41,350 nucleotides of DNA. Origin: Asaia bogorensis (GTDB lineage: Bacteria; Pseudomonadota; Alphaproteobacteria; CACIAM-22H2). The notes under the pieces were generated by a model. The model saw only the letters and a program-made list of their open reading frames with translations. It was not told the DNA's origin and did no database searches. Shown here one piece after another: positions 19,621 through 29,036 of the stretch. Each line of letters opens with the position of its first letter. Position 1 is the first letter of the stretch. The stretch is from positions 1 through 41,350 of the forward strand of contig CAMDLT010000036.1 in NCBI GenBank assembly GCA_945901855.1. The letters run 5' to 3'. Position numbers and translations under genes: made by a program.

Positions 19621-19956
19621 CTTCTCCCTTCGATACCGTGTCCATTCGAAAATGCCAACATAACGATATGCACGCGGTGATTTTTGACATCGTACCGATT
19701 TGACAATAGCAAAAATTGCGACCGATACGCGACCCGAAGCAATGAGATTCTCTTGCTGCACTGCGCACATGCGTATCACGGTCCATTCATATCGTAGGTT
19801 CGGGTATAAACCGGTTCTTTGATTGTAAGTCGCTCGATGCGTCTCTACGATCAATTTAGCCGTCGAAATTCGATCATGGATTCCATGACGGAAAGCGGCT
19901 GAAAAGAATGCGCGAGCAAAAACGATTCGCGCCGAAAAACGATACGGGAGAATGGG
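19621..19956. promoter_or_regulatory. Divergent control region between the dehydratase and the ABC importer
   Basis: This 336-base gap is richer in A+T than its flanks. Two TTGACA hexamers (19684-19689 and 19700-19705) stand close together on the plus strand, but no strong -10 follows either. GACCGATACGC (19720-19730) and GCGTATCACGGTC (19771-19783) form an interrupted inverted pair differing by a two-base insertion. ATCGTACCGAT at 19689-19699 is a small palindrome. These are candidates for operators of the regulator encoded at 27231-28289. No gene is seen. Confidence 0.4.
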
Positions 19957-21858
19957 ATGAAATCCGCCGCACGATGGCTTGTCGCCGGTGTTCTCGCCGG
20001 CTCCGCTTTTTGGGGGCTGACACAGCCCGCCGAGGCCCAGGGCATTCCGAGAGACATTCCGCGCAAGGAACTGTTGATCCTCGAGAACCCCGAAGGGACC
20101 GTCAAGAACGCCGCCTGGTTCAATATCTGGGCGATCAACGCCAACAGCCAGTCGAACGGATTGCAGCAGGCGGCCCTCGACACGCTTTGGTACATCGATC
20201 CCGATAGCGGCATCGACGGCGTGTGGGATAACTCCCTCGCTTCGGCAAAACCGGTCTACAACGCCAATTTCACCGAGATGCGGGTGAAGTTGCGCCGCGG
20301 CATTTTCTGGAGCGACGGCGTCGAGTTCACGTCGGCCGACGTTAAGTTTACCGTCGACATGATGGTGAAGACGCCGGGCATGCGCTGGAGCGCCGTGCTC
20401 GCCAACGCGGTCGAAACAGTCGAGGCGCCCGACGCCGAAACCGTCATCTTCAAATTGAAGCGCCCGAATTCGCGCTTCCATTCGCTGTTCACGGTGCGCT
20501 GGAACGCCGTTTGGATCGCGCCCAAGCACGTTTTCGAAAAGGTCGAAGATCCGAACAAATTTGCCTTCGATAAGCCGATCTCGCTGTCGTCCTACGTGCT
20601 CCACAGCCACGACCCGGACGGCAAGTGGTATATCTGGCAGCGCCGCTAGGATTGGCAGCGCACATCATTGGCCCGCTTCGGCCAGCCCGCACCGCGCTAC
20701 CTCGCTTACGTCGATCCCGGCCCGCCCGACAAGCGCGTGATTGCGCAAATGAACAAGGAACTGGACGTCGTCCACGACATCGCGCCCGAAGGCATGTTCA
20801 CGTTGGCGCGTCAGAATCCGACGTCGAAGGCGTGGTTCAAGGGCTTCCCGTTCGGGCATCCCGATCCCACGCTGCCGGCGGCGATCTTCAACACTCAGCT
20901 CGACATGTTCAAGAACAAGGACGTGCGCTGGGCGCTGGCGTTGCTGATCGACATCAAGGCGGTGTCGATGGCGTCCTATCGCGGTGCTGCGACGATCTCG
21001 CCGATCGCCGTCCCCCCGACCGGACGTCATCCGGAATTCTATCACGGGCCGATGCAGGATTGGCTGGCCGAGTTCGAGATCGATACGGGCAAACGCAAGA
21101 TCAAGCCCTACGACCGGACGATGGCGCGCCAGATCGCGGATAGTCTGCGTCCGTCGATGGGGAACCAGATCCCGTCTGAACCAGCCGACGTCGCGAAGGC
21201 CTTCGGCACAGGCTGGTGGAAGCCCGATCCGCAGGCGGCGACGGAGTTGCTGGAACGCGCAGGTTTCCGCAAGCAAGGGAACCAGTGGCTGAAGCCCGAC
21301 GGCACGCCCTTCGTCATTCGCGTGGTGGTCGAGGGCGATGCACGGCCGATCATGACCCGCGCGGGGTCGATGATCGCGCAGAACTGGCGTCAGTTCGGCA
21401 TCGACGCGCGCGTCGACGTAGCCGCCGGCACGTTGCTGACGCGCCGTGCGGCGGGCGATTTCGATGTGATCTTAAGTTGGAGCGTCGAGACCTGGGGCGG
21501 CCATCAGGACCTGTCCTTCTTCATGGACAGCTGGCACTCTGCCTTCGTGGCCCCGCCCGGCCAGTCGCAGCCGTTGCGCAACTGGCAGCGCTGGTCGCAT
21601 CCCGATCTCGACAAGATCATCGAACAGATCCGCACGATCGACTTCGACGATCCCAAGGGTATCGAGCTGGGCAAGGAGTTTATCAAACTCGCAACGCGTG
21701 AAATGCCGTTGATCCCGCTGATGGCCTACAATGTGTTCACCGTCGCCGATGAGACCTACTGGACCGGTTTCCCCAGCGCGGACAACCCGTACGCCAACCC
21801 GGTCACGAACTGGGGTAACTCCCGCTACATGTTCGTGAAAATCAAGCCCAAGCAGTAA
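19957..21858 (+). pseudogene. ABC transporter substrate-binding protein interrupted by an in-frame TAG
   Basis: The frame codes for an SBP_bac_5 (oligopeptide/oligosaccharide-binding) protein of 633 codons that starts with a signal peptide (cleavage near AEAQG, residues 25-29). Codon 231 (20647-20649) is TAG; the text continues in the same frame as DWQRTSLARFG and keeps full similarity through PPDKRVIAQMN to the end. A single G-to-T change from GAG would restore Glu at this place, where family members usually have an acidic residue before DWQ. Both halves are otherwise intact. The start has GGGAG seven bases upstream. It heads the importer operon. Alternatives are a sequencing error or read-through; I annotate it as a broken gene. 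Confidence 0.88.
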
Positions 21859-21937
21859 GCCGTCTTCCGTGCCTTCCGGCCGGCGTGCCTCGTGCGCCGG
21901 CCGGATCAGCCGGATTGCACCCGGGAAAGCACACGAC

Positions 21938-22942
21938 ATGCGCGTTTACGCCCGATACGCCGCCGGACGTTTTCTGCAGTTCCTTCTGGTCGTGTTCATC
22001 GGCATCAATCTCGCTTACGTGATCACCCATGCGACGCCGATCGATCCGGTGGAGCATACGGTGTCTGTCGCCACGGCATTCGGCCAAACCGCACCCGATG
22101 CGATCGAATCGATGCGTCAGTCCTTGCGCGAGCTTTACGGGTTGACGGGCTCGCCGATCGAGCAATACGTGAATTTCTGGCGCCGCGTAATCGTGGCCGA
22201 TTTCGGCCCGTCGCTGTCGGCCTTTCCCACGCCCGTATCGTCGCTGATCGGCCGCGCGACGCCCTGGACGGTCGGCCTGCTCGGCGTCGCCACGTTGATC
22301 ACATGGGTGATCGGCAATTTTCTGGGCGGCCTCGCCGGTTACTATCGCCGTAGCCGCGCGCTGAAGGCGTTCGGCATCCTGGCGATGGCGCTGCATCCCA
22401 TGCCCTATTACATCGCCGCGATTGTGCTTTTGATCGTATTCGGCTTCGTGTGGCCGATCTTACCGATCTCGGGCGGTTCGCAGATGAACATCGCGCGCGG
22501 ATGGTCCGCGGATTACATGCTGTCAGTCGCGCGACATTCGGTGCTGCCGATGCTCTCGCTCATCCTCGTCGGACTCGGCGGCTGGTTCGTGGGCATGCGC
22601 AGTCTCGTTTCCAACATCGTGACCGAGGATTACGTGACCTATGCCGAACTCGCGGGCGTGAACAAGACGCGCATCCTGACGACCTACGTCATGCGCAACG
22701 CCATCGTGCCGCAGGTCACGGGCCTTGCGATCTCGCTCGGCCATATCTTCTCCGGCGCTTTAATCACCGAACGCGTGTTCGGCTATCCTGGCATCGGTTC
22801 GCTGCTGGTCGATGGCGTGCACGCGGGCGATTATAGTCTCGTGCTTGGAGTCACGACGATCTCGATCCTGGGCGTGTCGATCGCGGTGCTAGTTATCGAC
22901 CTGATCTACCCGCTGCTCGATCCCCGCGTCACGGTGGGTTGA
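21938..22942 (+). CDS. ABC transporter permease, DppB/OppB type
   Basis: This 334-residue inner-membrane protein is the first permease of an oligopeptide-type (PepT) importer. It begins MRVYARYAAGRFLQFLLVV with a first membrane helix, then a long periplasmic stretch (about 35-95), and five further hydrophobic segments. The EAA loop that contacts the ATPase is YAELAGVNKTRILTTYVMRNAIVP. The family feature ERVFGYPGIG is present. It starts 79 bases after the binding-protein stop, with GGGAAAG upstream. Such transporters also carry plant-derived oligosaccharides, and the arabinofuranosidase downstream suggests an arabinose-containing substrate. Confidence 0.92.
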   Translation: MRVYARYAAGRFLQFLLVVFIGINLAYVITHATPIDPVEHTVSVATAFGQTAPDAIESMRQSLRELYGLTGSPIEQYVNFWRRVIVADFGPSLSAFPTPVSSLIGRATPWTVGLLGVATLITWVIGNFLGGLAGYYRRSRALKAFGILAMALHPMPYYIAAIVLLIVFGFVWPILPISGGSQMNIARGWSADYMLSVARHSVLPMLSLILVGLGGWFVGMRSLVSNIVTEDYVTYAELAGVNKTRILTTYVMRNAIVPQVTGLAISLGHIFSGALITERVFGYPGIGSLLVDGVHAGDYSLVLGVTTISILGVSIAVLVIDLIYPLLDPRVTVG

Positions 22943-22944
22943 GC

Positions 22945-23811
22945 ATGTTCGTCGTTCTTCGCGATCTTCTGCGTTATAATGGCGAGTTTCTCGCGGGTTT
23001 CCTGTTGACCGGCATCGTCGTCGTGATGGCGTTGCTGTCGTTCTTTTCGCCCTATCCGCCGATGGATCAGTTCGTGGCACCGATGGACGTGCCGCCCTCC
23101 ACCGCGCATTGGTTCGGCACCACGTCGCGCGGCCAGGATCTGTTCTGGCTGCTGACCTATTCGATCCGCAACACGCTGGCCTTCGGTCTGTTGGTGGCGA
23201 TCCTCAGCCGCATCCTGTCGCTGTCGATCGGTCTGCTCGCGGGCTATCGCGGCGGGTGGGTCGACCGCGTGCTGATGTCGATCAACGACACTTTCATTGT
23301 CATCCCGCTGTTTCCGATCCTGGTTCTGTTCTACTTCGTCATGCGAGACAACATGTCGTGGGTGATGTTGGCGGTGCTGACGGCGTCGCTGGGCTGGTCC
23401 TACGACGCGCGCCTTATCCGCTCAGTGGCGCTTAGTCTGCGGCATCGCGAATTCACCCAAACGGCCGTGTTCTCCGGCATGCGTACGCACGAGATCCTTT
23501 CGAAGGAGCATCTGCCCTTCGTCTTGCCGATCGTGTTTTCGACATCGCTCAACAACATGAATTGGTCGATCGGGCTGGAAGTTACGCTCGCCGTGCTCGG
23601 CTTCACCGACATCAACCGGCCCAGCGTAGGCGGGATGATCTATTGGGCCAATCAGCATAGCGCCGTCGTCGCGGGGATCTGGTGGTGGATCGCTTTCCCG
23701 GTCGGCTTGGTGGTGATGCTGTTCATTGGGCTCTATCTGCTCGCAGTGTCGATGAACGAGTATATCGATCCGCGTTCGCGTCTCGAGCGCGGCGGGGGGC
23801 GTAAAGAATGA
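22945..23811 (+). CDS. ABC transporter permease, DppC/OppC type
   Basis: This 288-residue partner permease has an N-terminal helix (about residues 15-38), the conserved HWFGTTSRGQDLFW that follows it, and several further helices. Its EAA region reads FTQTAVFSGMRTHEILSKEHLP. It starts two bases after the first permease stop (ATG at 22945), and its own TGA overlaps the ATPase start by four bases. The long cytosolic C-terminal end is rich in charged residues. Together with its neighbour it forms the membrane channel of the importer. Confidence 0.92.
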   Translation: MFVVLRDLLRYNGEFLAGFLLTGIVVVMALLSFFSPYPPMDQFVAPMDVPPSTAHWFGTTSRGQDLFWLLTYSIRNTLAFGLLVAILSRILSLSIGLLAGYRGGWVDRVLMSINDTFIVIPLFPILVLFYFVMRDNMSWVMLAVLTASLGWSYDARLIRSVALSLRHREFTQTAVFSGMRTHEILSKEHLPFVLPIVFSTSLNNMNWSIGLEVTLAVLGFTDINRPSVGGMIYWANQHSAVVAGIWWWIAFPVGLVVMLFIGLYLLAVSMNEYIDPRSRLERGGGRKE

Positions 23812-24848
23812 GCGCCGCCATGCAAAACTTCGCCGCCCGGCCCGATGCCGCGGAAGGTCCCGTCGTCGCGGTACGCGATTTGCGCGCTTGGTATCGATTG
23901 CGGCTTTTCGGCGTCGATCGGGAAGTGAAGGCCGTCGATGGCATCACTTTCGAAGTGCGCCGCGATGAAATTTATGGCCTCGCCGGCGAATCGAGTTCGG
24001 GCAAGTCGACGCTGGTGAAGACCATCGCCGGCGCCATCAAGCCGCCGCTCGATATCGTCGGCGGCGAGATCGAATTCAGCTTCATGCCAGGGACGCAAGG
24101 ACTGAACCGCGCGCCGCCCGAAATCGCCGCGCGCGTGCGCTGGCGTCATCTGTCCTATGTCATGCAAGGTTCGATGAGCGTGCTGAACCCTGTGCGGCGG
24201 GTCGGCGCCTCGTTCGTCGACTTCGCCGCGCGTCATATGGGGCTCGACAAGGCCGGGTTCGAAGCGGCGGTGACCGAGCATCTGGCGCGAGTCAATTTGC
24301 CGGGGTCGGTATTGATGGCCTATCCGCACGAATTGTCCGGCGGTATGCGCCAGCGCGTGGCGATCGCGCTCGCCACGATCTGCCGCCCGGATTTCGTCAT
24401 CGCCGACGAGCCGACGACGGCGCTTGACGTCGTCGTGCAGAAGGACGTGCTGGGCATGTTCCGCTCGATCCAGCGTGAAATGGGATCGTCGGTGCTGTTT
24501 GTCACCCACGATATGGGCGTACACGCGCATCTGACCGACCGCCTTGGGATCATGTATGCCGGCCGTCTGGTAGAGGAGGCGCGCACGCCCGATCTGTTCG
24601 CGCAGCCGCGCCATCCTTATACGCGCCACCTGATCCATTCGCTGCCGCGCATCGGGGACGACAAACCGCGGATCGGGCTGGAAGGATCTCCGCCGAGCCT
24701 CGCCAATCCGCCGTCGGGTTGCCGCTTCCACCCGCGCTGCGCCTTCGCGACCGAACGCTGCCGCATAGAAGCGCCGCCAATGGAACCGGTCGCTACCGAC
24801 CATCGTGTCGCCTGTTTCGAGAAAGACCGCGTGGAGGCGACACCATGA
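23808..24848 (+). CDS. ABC transporter ATP-binding protein, DppD/OppD type
   Basis: This 346-residue ATPase energises the importer. It has a Walker A loop GESSSGKST (about 64-72), signature LSGGMRQRVAIAL, Walker B FVIADEPTTALD and the switch histidine in FVTHDM. The C-terminal oligopeptide-transporter domain is present with the cysteine pattern CRFHPRCAFATERC, which in relatives can hold an Fe-S cluster. The start overlaps the permease stop as ATGA, and its stop overlaps the next ATPase start the same way. Residues 1-20 ahead of the first strand are variable. Confidence 0.93.
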   Translation: MSAAMQNFAARPDAAEGPVVAVRDLRAWYRLRLFGVDREVKAVDGITFEVRRDEIYGLAGESSSGKSTLVKTIAGAIKPPLDIVGGEIEFSFMPGTQGLNRAPPEIAARVRWRHLSYVMQGSMSVLNPVRRVGASFVDFAARHMGLDKAGFEAAVTEHLARVNLPGSVLMAYPHELSGGMRQRVAIALATICRPDFVIADEPTTALDVVVQKDVLGMFRSIQREMGSSVLFVTHDMGVHAHLTDRLGIMYAGRLVEEARTPDLFAQPRHPYTRHLIHSLPRIGDDKPRIGLEGSPPSLANPPSGCRFHPRCAFATERCRIEAPPMEPVATDHRVACFEKDRVEATP

Positions 24849-25672
24849 CCGGGCCCTTGCTCGACCTCGACCGTGTGTCCATGACCTATACGCGTGGCGG
24901 TCTGTTGTCGCGTCAGCGCATCGAAGCGGTTATCGATGTCAGCTTCCGCCTAGAAGCCGCGAAGCCGGAGATTTTTTCGATCATCGGGGAGTCCGGTTCG
25001 GGCAAATCGACGCTTGCGCGGATCGTCCTGGCGCTGCAAGCGCCGACCCAAGGGGCTGTTCGCTTCAAGGGCAAGGATTTGGCGCAGATGCGCGGCGATG
25101 TCGAACGTCACGCCTTCATGGCGGCGGTGCAGCCGGTGTTCCAGAACCCGTTCGAGGCGTTCAATCCGCTCAAGCGCCTCGACCGCTACCTCTACGCGAC
25201 GTGCAAGCGTTTCGCAGGCGCGTACGGCGAAACGGCCGTCCAGGCGGCGGCCGACACGGCCTTGCGCCAGGTCGGTCTGTCGCTCGCCGAAATCCGCGGC
25301 CGCTATCCCCACGAATTGTCCGGCGGTCAGTTGCAACGCGTGGCGATCGCGCGCGCCTTGGCGTCCGGCCCATCGCTGCTGATCGCAGACGAACCGGTGT
25401 CGATGGTCGACGCGTCACTGCGCGCTTCGATCGTCAATCTGTTCCGCAGGCTGCGCGATGAGCTGGGCTTGTCGATCGTTTACATCACGCACGATCTGGC
25501 GACAGCGTATTCGATTTCCGACCGCATCATCATCATGCAGAAAGGCCGAGTGGTCGAAAGCGGCGCGGCGCGGACCGTGCTCGCGAACCCGCAACACCCT
25601 TATTCCAAGACGCTCAAAGACGCCGTTCTCGAACCGCTCGCCCCCGGCGCGCGGCCGCTCTTCGCGCGGTGA
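24845..25672 (+). CDS. ABC transporter ATP-binding protein, DppF/OppF type
   Basis: This is the second ATPase of the importer, 275 residues, with Walker A GESGSGKST (about 48-56), Q-loop QPVFQNPFEAFNP, signature LSGGQLQRVAIARAL, Walker B LLIADEPVSMVD and the switch YITHDL. Family members usually extend 40-50 residues further with a CxxxxPxC oligopeptide domain; this one ends at LFAR and lacks that cysteine tail. It starts at the ATG within an ATGA overlap. The gene for arabinofuranosidase follows after 39 bases, so all are likely one transcript. Confidence 0.92.
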   Translation: MTGPLLDLDRVSMTYTRGGLLSRQRIEAVIDVSFRLEAAKPEIFSIIGESGSGKSTLARIVLALQAPTQGAVRFKGKDLAQMRGDVERHAFMAAVQPVFQNPFEAFNPLKRLDRYLYATCKRFAGAYGETAVQAAADTALRQVGLSLAEIRGRYPHELSGGQLQRVAIARALASGPSLLIADEPVSMVDASLRASIVNLFRRLRDELGLSIVYITHDLATAYSISDRIIIMQKGRVVESGAARTVLANPQHPYSKTLKDAVLEPLAPGARPLFAR

Positions 25673-25711
25673 CGAAACGCCGCATCACTTCCAGACAGGC
25701 AAGGGACAGCC

Positions 25712-27259
25712 ATGAGAAAAGCAAAAGTTCTTCTCGACCGCGACTTCACGATCGGACGTACCGACCCCCGGCTGTTTGGAGCGTTCATCGAACATTTGGG
25801 CCGCTGCGTCTATGGCGGCATTTACGAGCCTGGCCATAAGACAGCCGACAAAAATGGCTTCCGCGGCGACGTGTTAGCGCTGGTTCGCGAACTCGCACCC
25901 ACGATCATGCGCTATCCCGGCGGCAATTTCGTCTCCGGCTATAATTGGGAGGACGGCGTGGGGCCGGTCAAGGATCGGCCCGCGCGCTTGGACCTCGCCT
26001 GGTTTTCGACCGAGCCGAACACCTTCGGTACCAACGAGTTCGTCGATTGGTGCAAGGCCGCGAATATCGAGCCGATGCTGGCGGTCAATCTCGGTACGCG
26101 CGGCGGCGACGCGGCGCGCAATCTCGTTGAGTACTGCAACCATCCCGGTGGCACCTATTACTCGGACCTGCGCAAGACGCACGGGTGGCCGAGTCCGCAC
26201 GACATCAAGTTCTGGTGCTTGGGCAACGAGATGGACGGCCCCTGGCAGATGGAAACCAAGACCGCGCGTCAGTACGGCGCCGTCGCGCGCGAAGCAGCGA
26301 AGATGATGCGCTGGATCGATCCGTCGGTGGAATTGGCGGCGTGCGGTTCGTCGGGCCGCACGATGCCGACCTACGGCAAGTGGGAAGAGGAGGTTCTCGA
26401 CGAGACTTTCGAGCATGTGGAGTTCATTTCCCTCCATACATATCTCAACAACTACAATGGTGATACGGCGGCGATGCTCGCCAGTCCCGACCTGATGGAC
26501 AGTTTCATCGACGAGGTCGTAGCGATCGCGGACTCGGTTTCGGCCAGACGCCGCTCGACCAAGCGCATCATGCTGTCCTTCGACGAATGGAACGTCTGGT
26601 ACCGCACGCGCCGACCGCGCGCCAATCGGATCAAGCCGGGCTGGCCGGTGGCGCCGGAGATCCTGGAGGAAATCTACGATATGGCCGACGCGCTGGCGTT
26701 CGGCGGAGCGTGCATTTCGCTTCTGAACCATGCCGACCGCGTCAAGGCCGCGTGCTTGGCCCAGCTCGTCAACGTGATCGCGCCGATCATGACCGAGACG
26801 GGCGGACCCGCCTGGCGCCAGACGATCTTCCACCCCTTCGCGCAGATGAGCCGCTACGGACGCGGCGACGTGCTGCGCACCCGGATCGAAAGCGACATCT
26901 ACGACGCGTCGTATTATGATCCGCGCGGCGATCAGGACATCTATTACCCGGTCAAGGCGCCGTATTTGAAGCTATCGGCCGTGGCGGGCGAGGACGGCAA
27001 GTCGCTGACATTGTTCGCGCTCAACCGCGACTTGAAGGGCGAAATGCAGGTCCAGGTCGGTGTGCGCGGCTTCGGCGACTTGAAGGTCACAGTTGCCGAG
27101 GAATTGCGCCATGATAAGCTCGACGCGGTGAACGACAAGAACGCGCCCGATCGCGTTTCGCCCCAGCGGCTGGACGGGATTTCGGTCGCCGATGGGGCAG
27201 TAACGATGACGCTCAAACCGGCATCCTGGAATGTCATCCGACTCGAATCGTCGAAATAG
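25712..27259 (+). CDS. abfA: Alpha-N-arabinofuranosidase, glycoside hydrolase family 51
   Basis: GH51 enzymes remove terminal alpha-L-arabinofuranosyl groups from arabinan and arabinoxylan fragments with retention of configuration. The 515-residue protein carries the acid/base Glu173 in GNEMDGPW and the nucleophile Glu292 in SFDEWNVWY. The N-terminal FGAFIEHLGRCVYGGIYEP (22-40) and RYPGGNFVSGYNW are typical. No signal peptide is seen, so cleavage takes place in the cytoplasm after import by the preceding ABC transporter. A C-terminal beta-sandwich begins near residue 390. Its 3' end overlaps the regulator start by 29 bases. The start at 25712 follows AAGGGACAG. Confidence 0.95.
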   Translation: MRKAKVLLDRDFTIGRTDPRLFGAFIEHLGRCVYGGIYEPGHKTADKNGFRGDVLALVRELAPTIMRYPGGNFVSGYNWEDGVGPVKDRPARLDLAWFSTEPNTFGTNEFVDWCKAANIEPMLAVNLGTRGGDAARNLVEYCNHPGGTYYSDLRKTHGWPSPHDIKFWCLGNEMDGPWQMETKTARQYGAVAREAAKMMRWIDPSVELAACGSSGRTMPTYGKWEEEVLDETFEHVEFISLHTYLNNYNGDTAAMLASPDLMDSFIDEVVAIADSVSARRRSTKRIMLSFDEWNVWYRTRRPRANRIKPGWPVAPEILEEIYDMADALAFGGACISLLNHADRVKAACLAQLVNVIAPIMTETGGPAWRQTIFHPFAQMSRYGRGDVLRTRIESDIYDASYYDPRGDQDIYYPVKAPYLKLSAVAGEDGKSLTLFALNRDLKGEMQVQVGVRGFGDLKVTVAEELRHDKLDAVNDKNAPDRVSPQRLDGISVADGAVTMTLKPASWNVIRLESSK

Positions 27260-28289
27260 GCCCGAACCGGCCGGGACCGCCGCGGGTACGTCCGCAGCCG
27301 GTTCCGGCTACTCCGGCCACGCCGCCGATTTGGCGGCGCAAGGCGGTGTGCGCGAAGCGTCACATAACTTCCTCGCGGTCGATCCCGCACGACAATTCGC
27401 CGTCGTGCGCGGCTTGGCTTCACCGATCCGCGTGCGCATCCTGCAATTGCTGCGGCGCAGCGGGCCGCTCAACGTCAATCAAATCGCCGAGACGCTGGAA
27501 CTGCCGCAATCCACCGTGGCGACCAATGTGCAGATCCTGACCGACGCGGATCTGATCGAAACCTCGCTTGGCAAAGCGAGTAAGGGACAACAGAAGGTCT
27601 GCTGGGCGCGGTTCGACGAAATCGTCATCCAGCTTGCCCCCGAACGGCCCAGCCGCGACAGCAACGTCGTCGAAGTCGAAATGCCGCTCGGCCTCTATAC
27701 AAGCTGCGAGGTGACCGCCCCCTGCGGCATGTGCTCGACCGAGCGGATCATGGGCATGCTGGACGTGCCCGATCTTTTCCTCGATCCCGCGCGCGTACAG
27801 GCGGCGCTGATTTGGTTTGGGCGTGGCTTCATCGAGTACAAATTCCCGAACAATGCGAAACTGATGAACCGGATGGTCGAGGCGCTGGAATTCGAACTCG
27901 AACTGTCTTCGGAAGTGCCGGGCACCAACAAGAACTGGCCGTCGGATATTTCGCTATGGGTCAATCACGTCCATGTCGGCGTGTGGACGGCGCCGGGCGA
28001 TTATGGCGACCGGCGCGGACGCTTCACGCCGCGCTGGTGGAAGCTCGAAGGCTCGCAATACGGCGATTTGACGAGTTGGCGCATCGGCCGCGACGGCACT
28101 TTCGTCAACGGCAAACGGATTTCCGGCATCGGGTTAACGAAGCTCGATCTGCCGAACCACCATTCGATCCGCCTGCGCGTCGGCATCCACGAGAAGGCGA
28201 AGCGGCCCGGCGGCGTGAACATCTTCGGCAAGGGCTTCGGCAATCACGGGCGTGACATCATCATGCGTCTGAAGCTCGCCGCGCGCTGA
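27231..28289 (+). CDS. ArsR-like winged-helix regulator with a C-terminal sensory domain
   Basis: The 352-residue protein has a disordered glycine/alanine-rich N terminus (1-45) and an ArsR-type helix-turn-helix at about 52-130 (SPIRVRILQLLRRSG, then LELPQSTVATNVQIL). A domain of roughly 200 residues follows with no name I can give with certainty; it contains C-x5-C-x2-C in TSCEVTAPCGMCS (160s) and a beta-rich end, and resembles the large predicted regulators of COG4189. Ligand could be a sugar. Lying at the end of the importer-glycosidase operon it most likely controls that operon and the divergent dehydratase. The ATG at 27231 lies inside the arabinofuranosidase end; no better start follows before the domain. 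Confidence 0.78.
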   Translation: MSSDSNRRNRPEPAGTAAGTSAAGSGYSGHAADLAAQGGVREASHNFLAVDPARQFAVVRGLASPIRVRILQLLRRSGPLNVNQIAETLELPQSTVATNVQILTDADLIETSLGKASKGQQKVCWARFDEIVIQLAPERPSRDSNVVEVEMPLGLYTSCEVTAPCGMCSTERIMGMLDVPDLFLDPARVQAALIWFGRGFIEYKFPNNAKLMNRMVEALEFELELSSEVPGTNKNWPSDISLWVNHVHVGVWTAPGDYGDRRGRFTPRWWKLEGSQYGDLTSWRIGRDGTFVNGKRISGIGLTKLDLPNHHSIRLRVGIHEKAKRPGGVNIFGKGFGNHGRDIIMRLKLAAR

Positions 28290-28534
28290 ATGCGGGCGGC
28301 ATCAAGGCTGCTTTGTTCCGGGCGATGGATCTCGTTCGGGAGGCGGAACGCCCACACCTTTCATCTAGGTGGAGGCTTTGGCTGTTTGGGCGGTGCTGGC
28401 GACGCCATCAGTTCTCGCCCTCGATCGCCCGCCATCGGCGCGCACGTAAACCAGGGGGGTCAACGTGACGCTTGAAGTCCTTCAAGTATGACGAGATCGC
28501 ACGGCGCGCGAAGCGTGCGACAAGAGGCCTTCGC

Positions 28535-29034
28535 GCGAACGCCATTGGTGGCTCATCGTGCATCCGGCTGCAGCCCGAATATCCGGGGCATGTCGGGGCC
28601 TAAGACTTCGTCGAAGGCCGCACTCACGACGGCCGGAAGTTCCGCATCCTGACGATCATCGACGAGACCAGCCGAGAATGCCTGGCGCGCGTGGTGGCAC
28701 GGCGCTTCCGTCACGAAGACGCTCTATATCACGCCGACGTTGCCCTGGGAGAACGGCGACAACGAAAGCTTCAATGGATCGCTGCGCGACGATCTCCTCG
28801 ACGGTGAGATCTTCTACAGCCTAGCCGAAGCCAAGGTGCTGATTGAAGCCAAGAGGCGGCATTACAATAGGTTCCGCCCGCACAGCAGTCTCGGTTATCG
28901 GCCACCGGCCCTGGAAACCGCGACGCCACCATTGCCGCCTTCCGGTTCCGCTTCGCTCCACCTACAGCCGACAATGGCCAAGGGGAGCATCATGCACTAA
29001 CATTTCACTTGGACCACTCGATAAGGGCCGAGCA
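28535..29034 (+). mobile_element. Degraded IS3-family (orfB) transposase remnant with right end
   Basis: In one frame from 28535 the text gives GGSSCIRLQPEYPGHVGA, a TAA at 28601-28603 where relatives have Tyr, then DFVEGRTHDGRKFRILTI and ETSRECLARVVARRF, the first part of an IS3 catalytic domain. A large internal deletion follows, and at 28740 in another frame PWENGDNESFNGSLRDD and FRPHSSLGYRPP give its C-terminal part up to the stop at 29000. The likely right terminal repeat is at about 29009-29034 (ACTTGGACCACTCGATAAGG). It ends two bases before the tctA stop. No left end was found in 28290-28534, where I see nothing else. The element cannot move itself. Confidence 0.85.
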
Positions 29035-29036
29035 TC

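Noticed and set aside
19621..20610. Continuation of the DapA-family frame upstream to about 20610
   Set aside because: The extension crosses a control region and is antisense to the binding-protein gene; the family N terminus and a good ribosome site are at 19620/19617.
28558..28824. Plus-strand frame starting at 28558 as a separate small gene
   Set aside because: It is an out-of-frame reading of the IS3 orfB remnant, whose true frame gives DFVEGRTHDGRKFRILTI.
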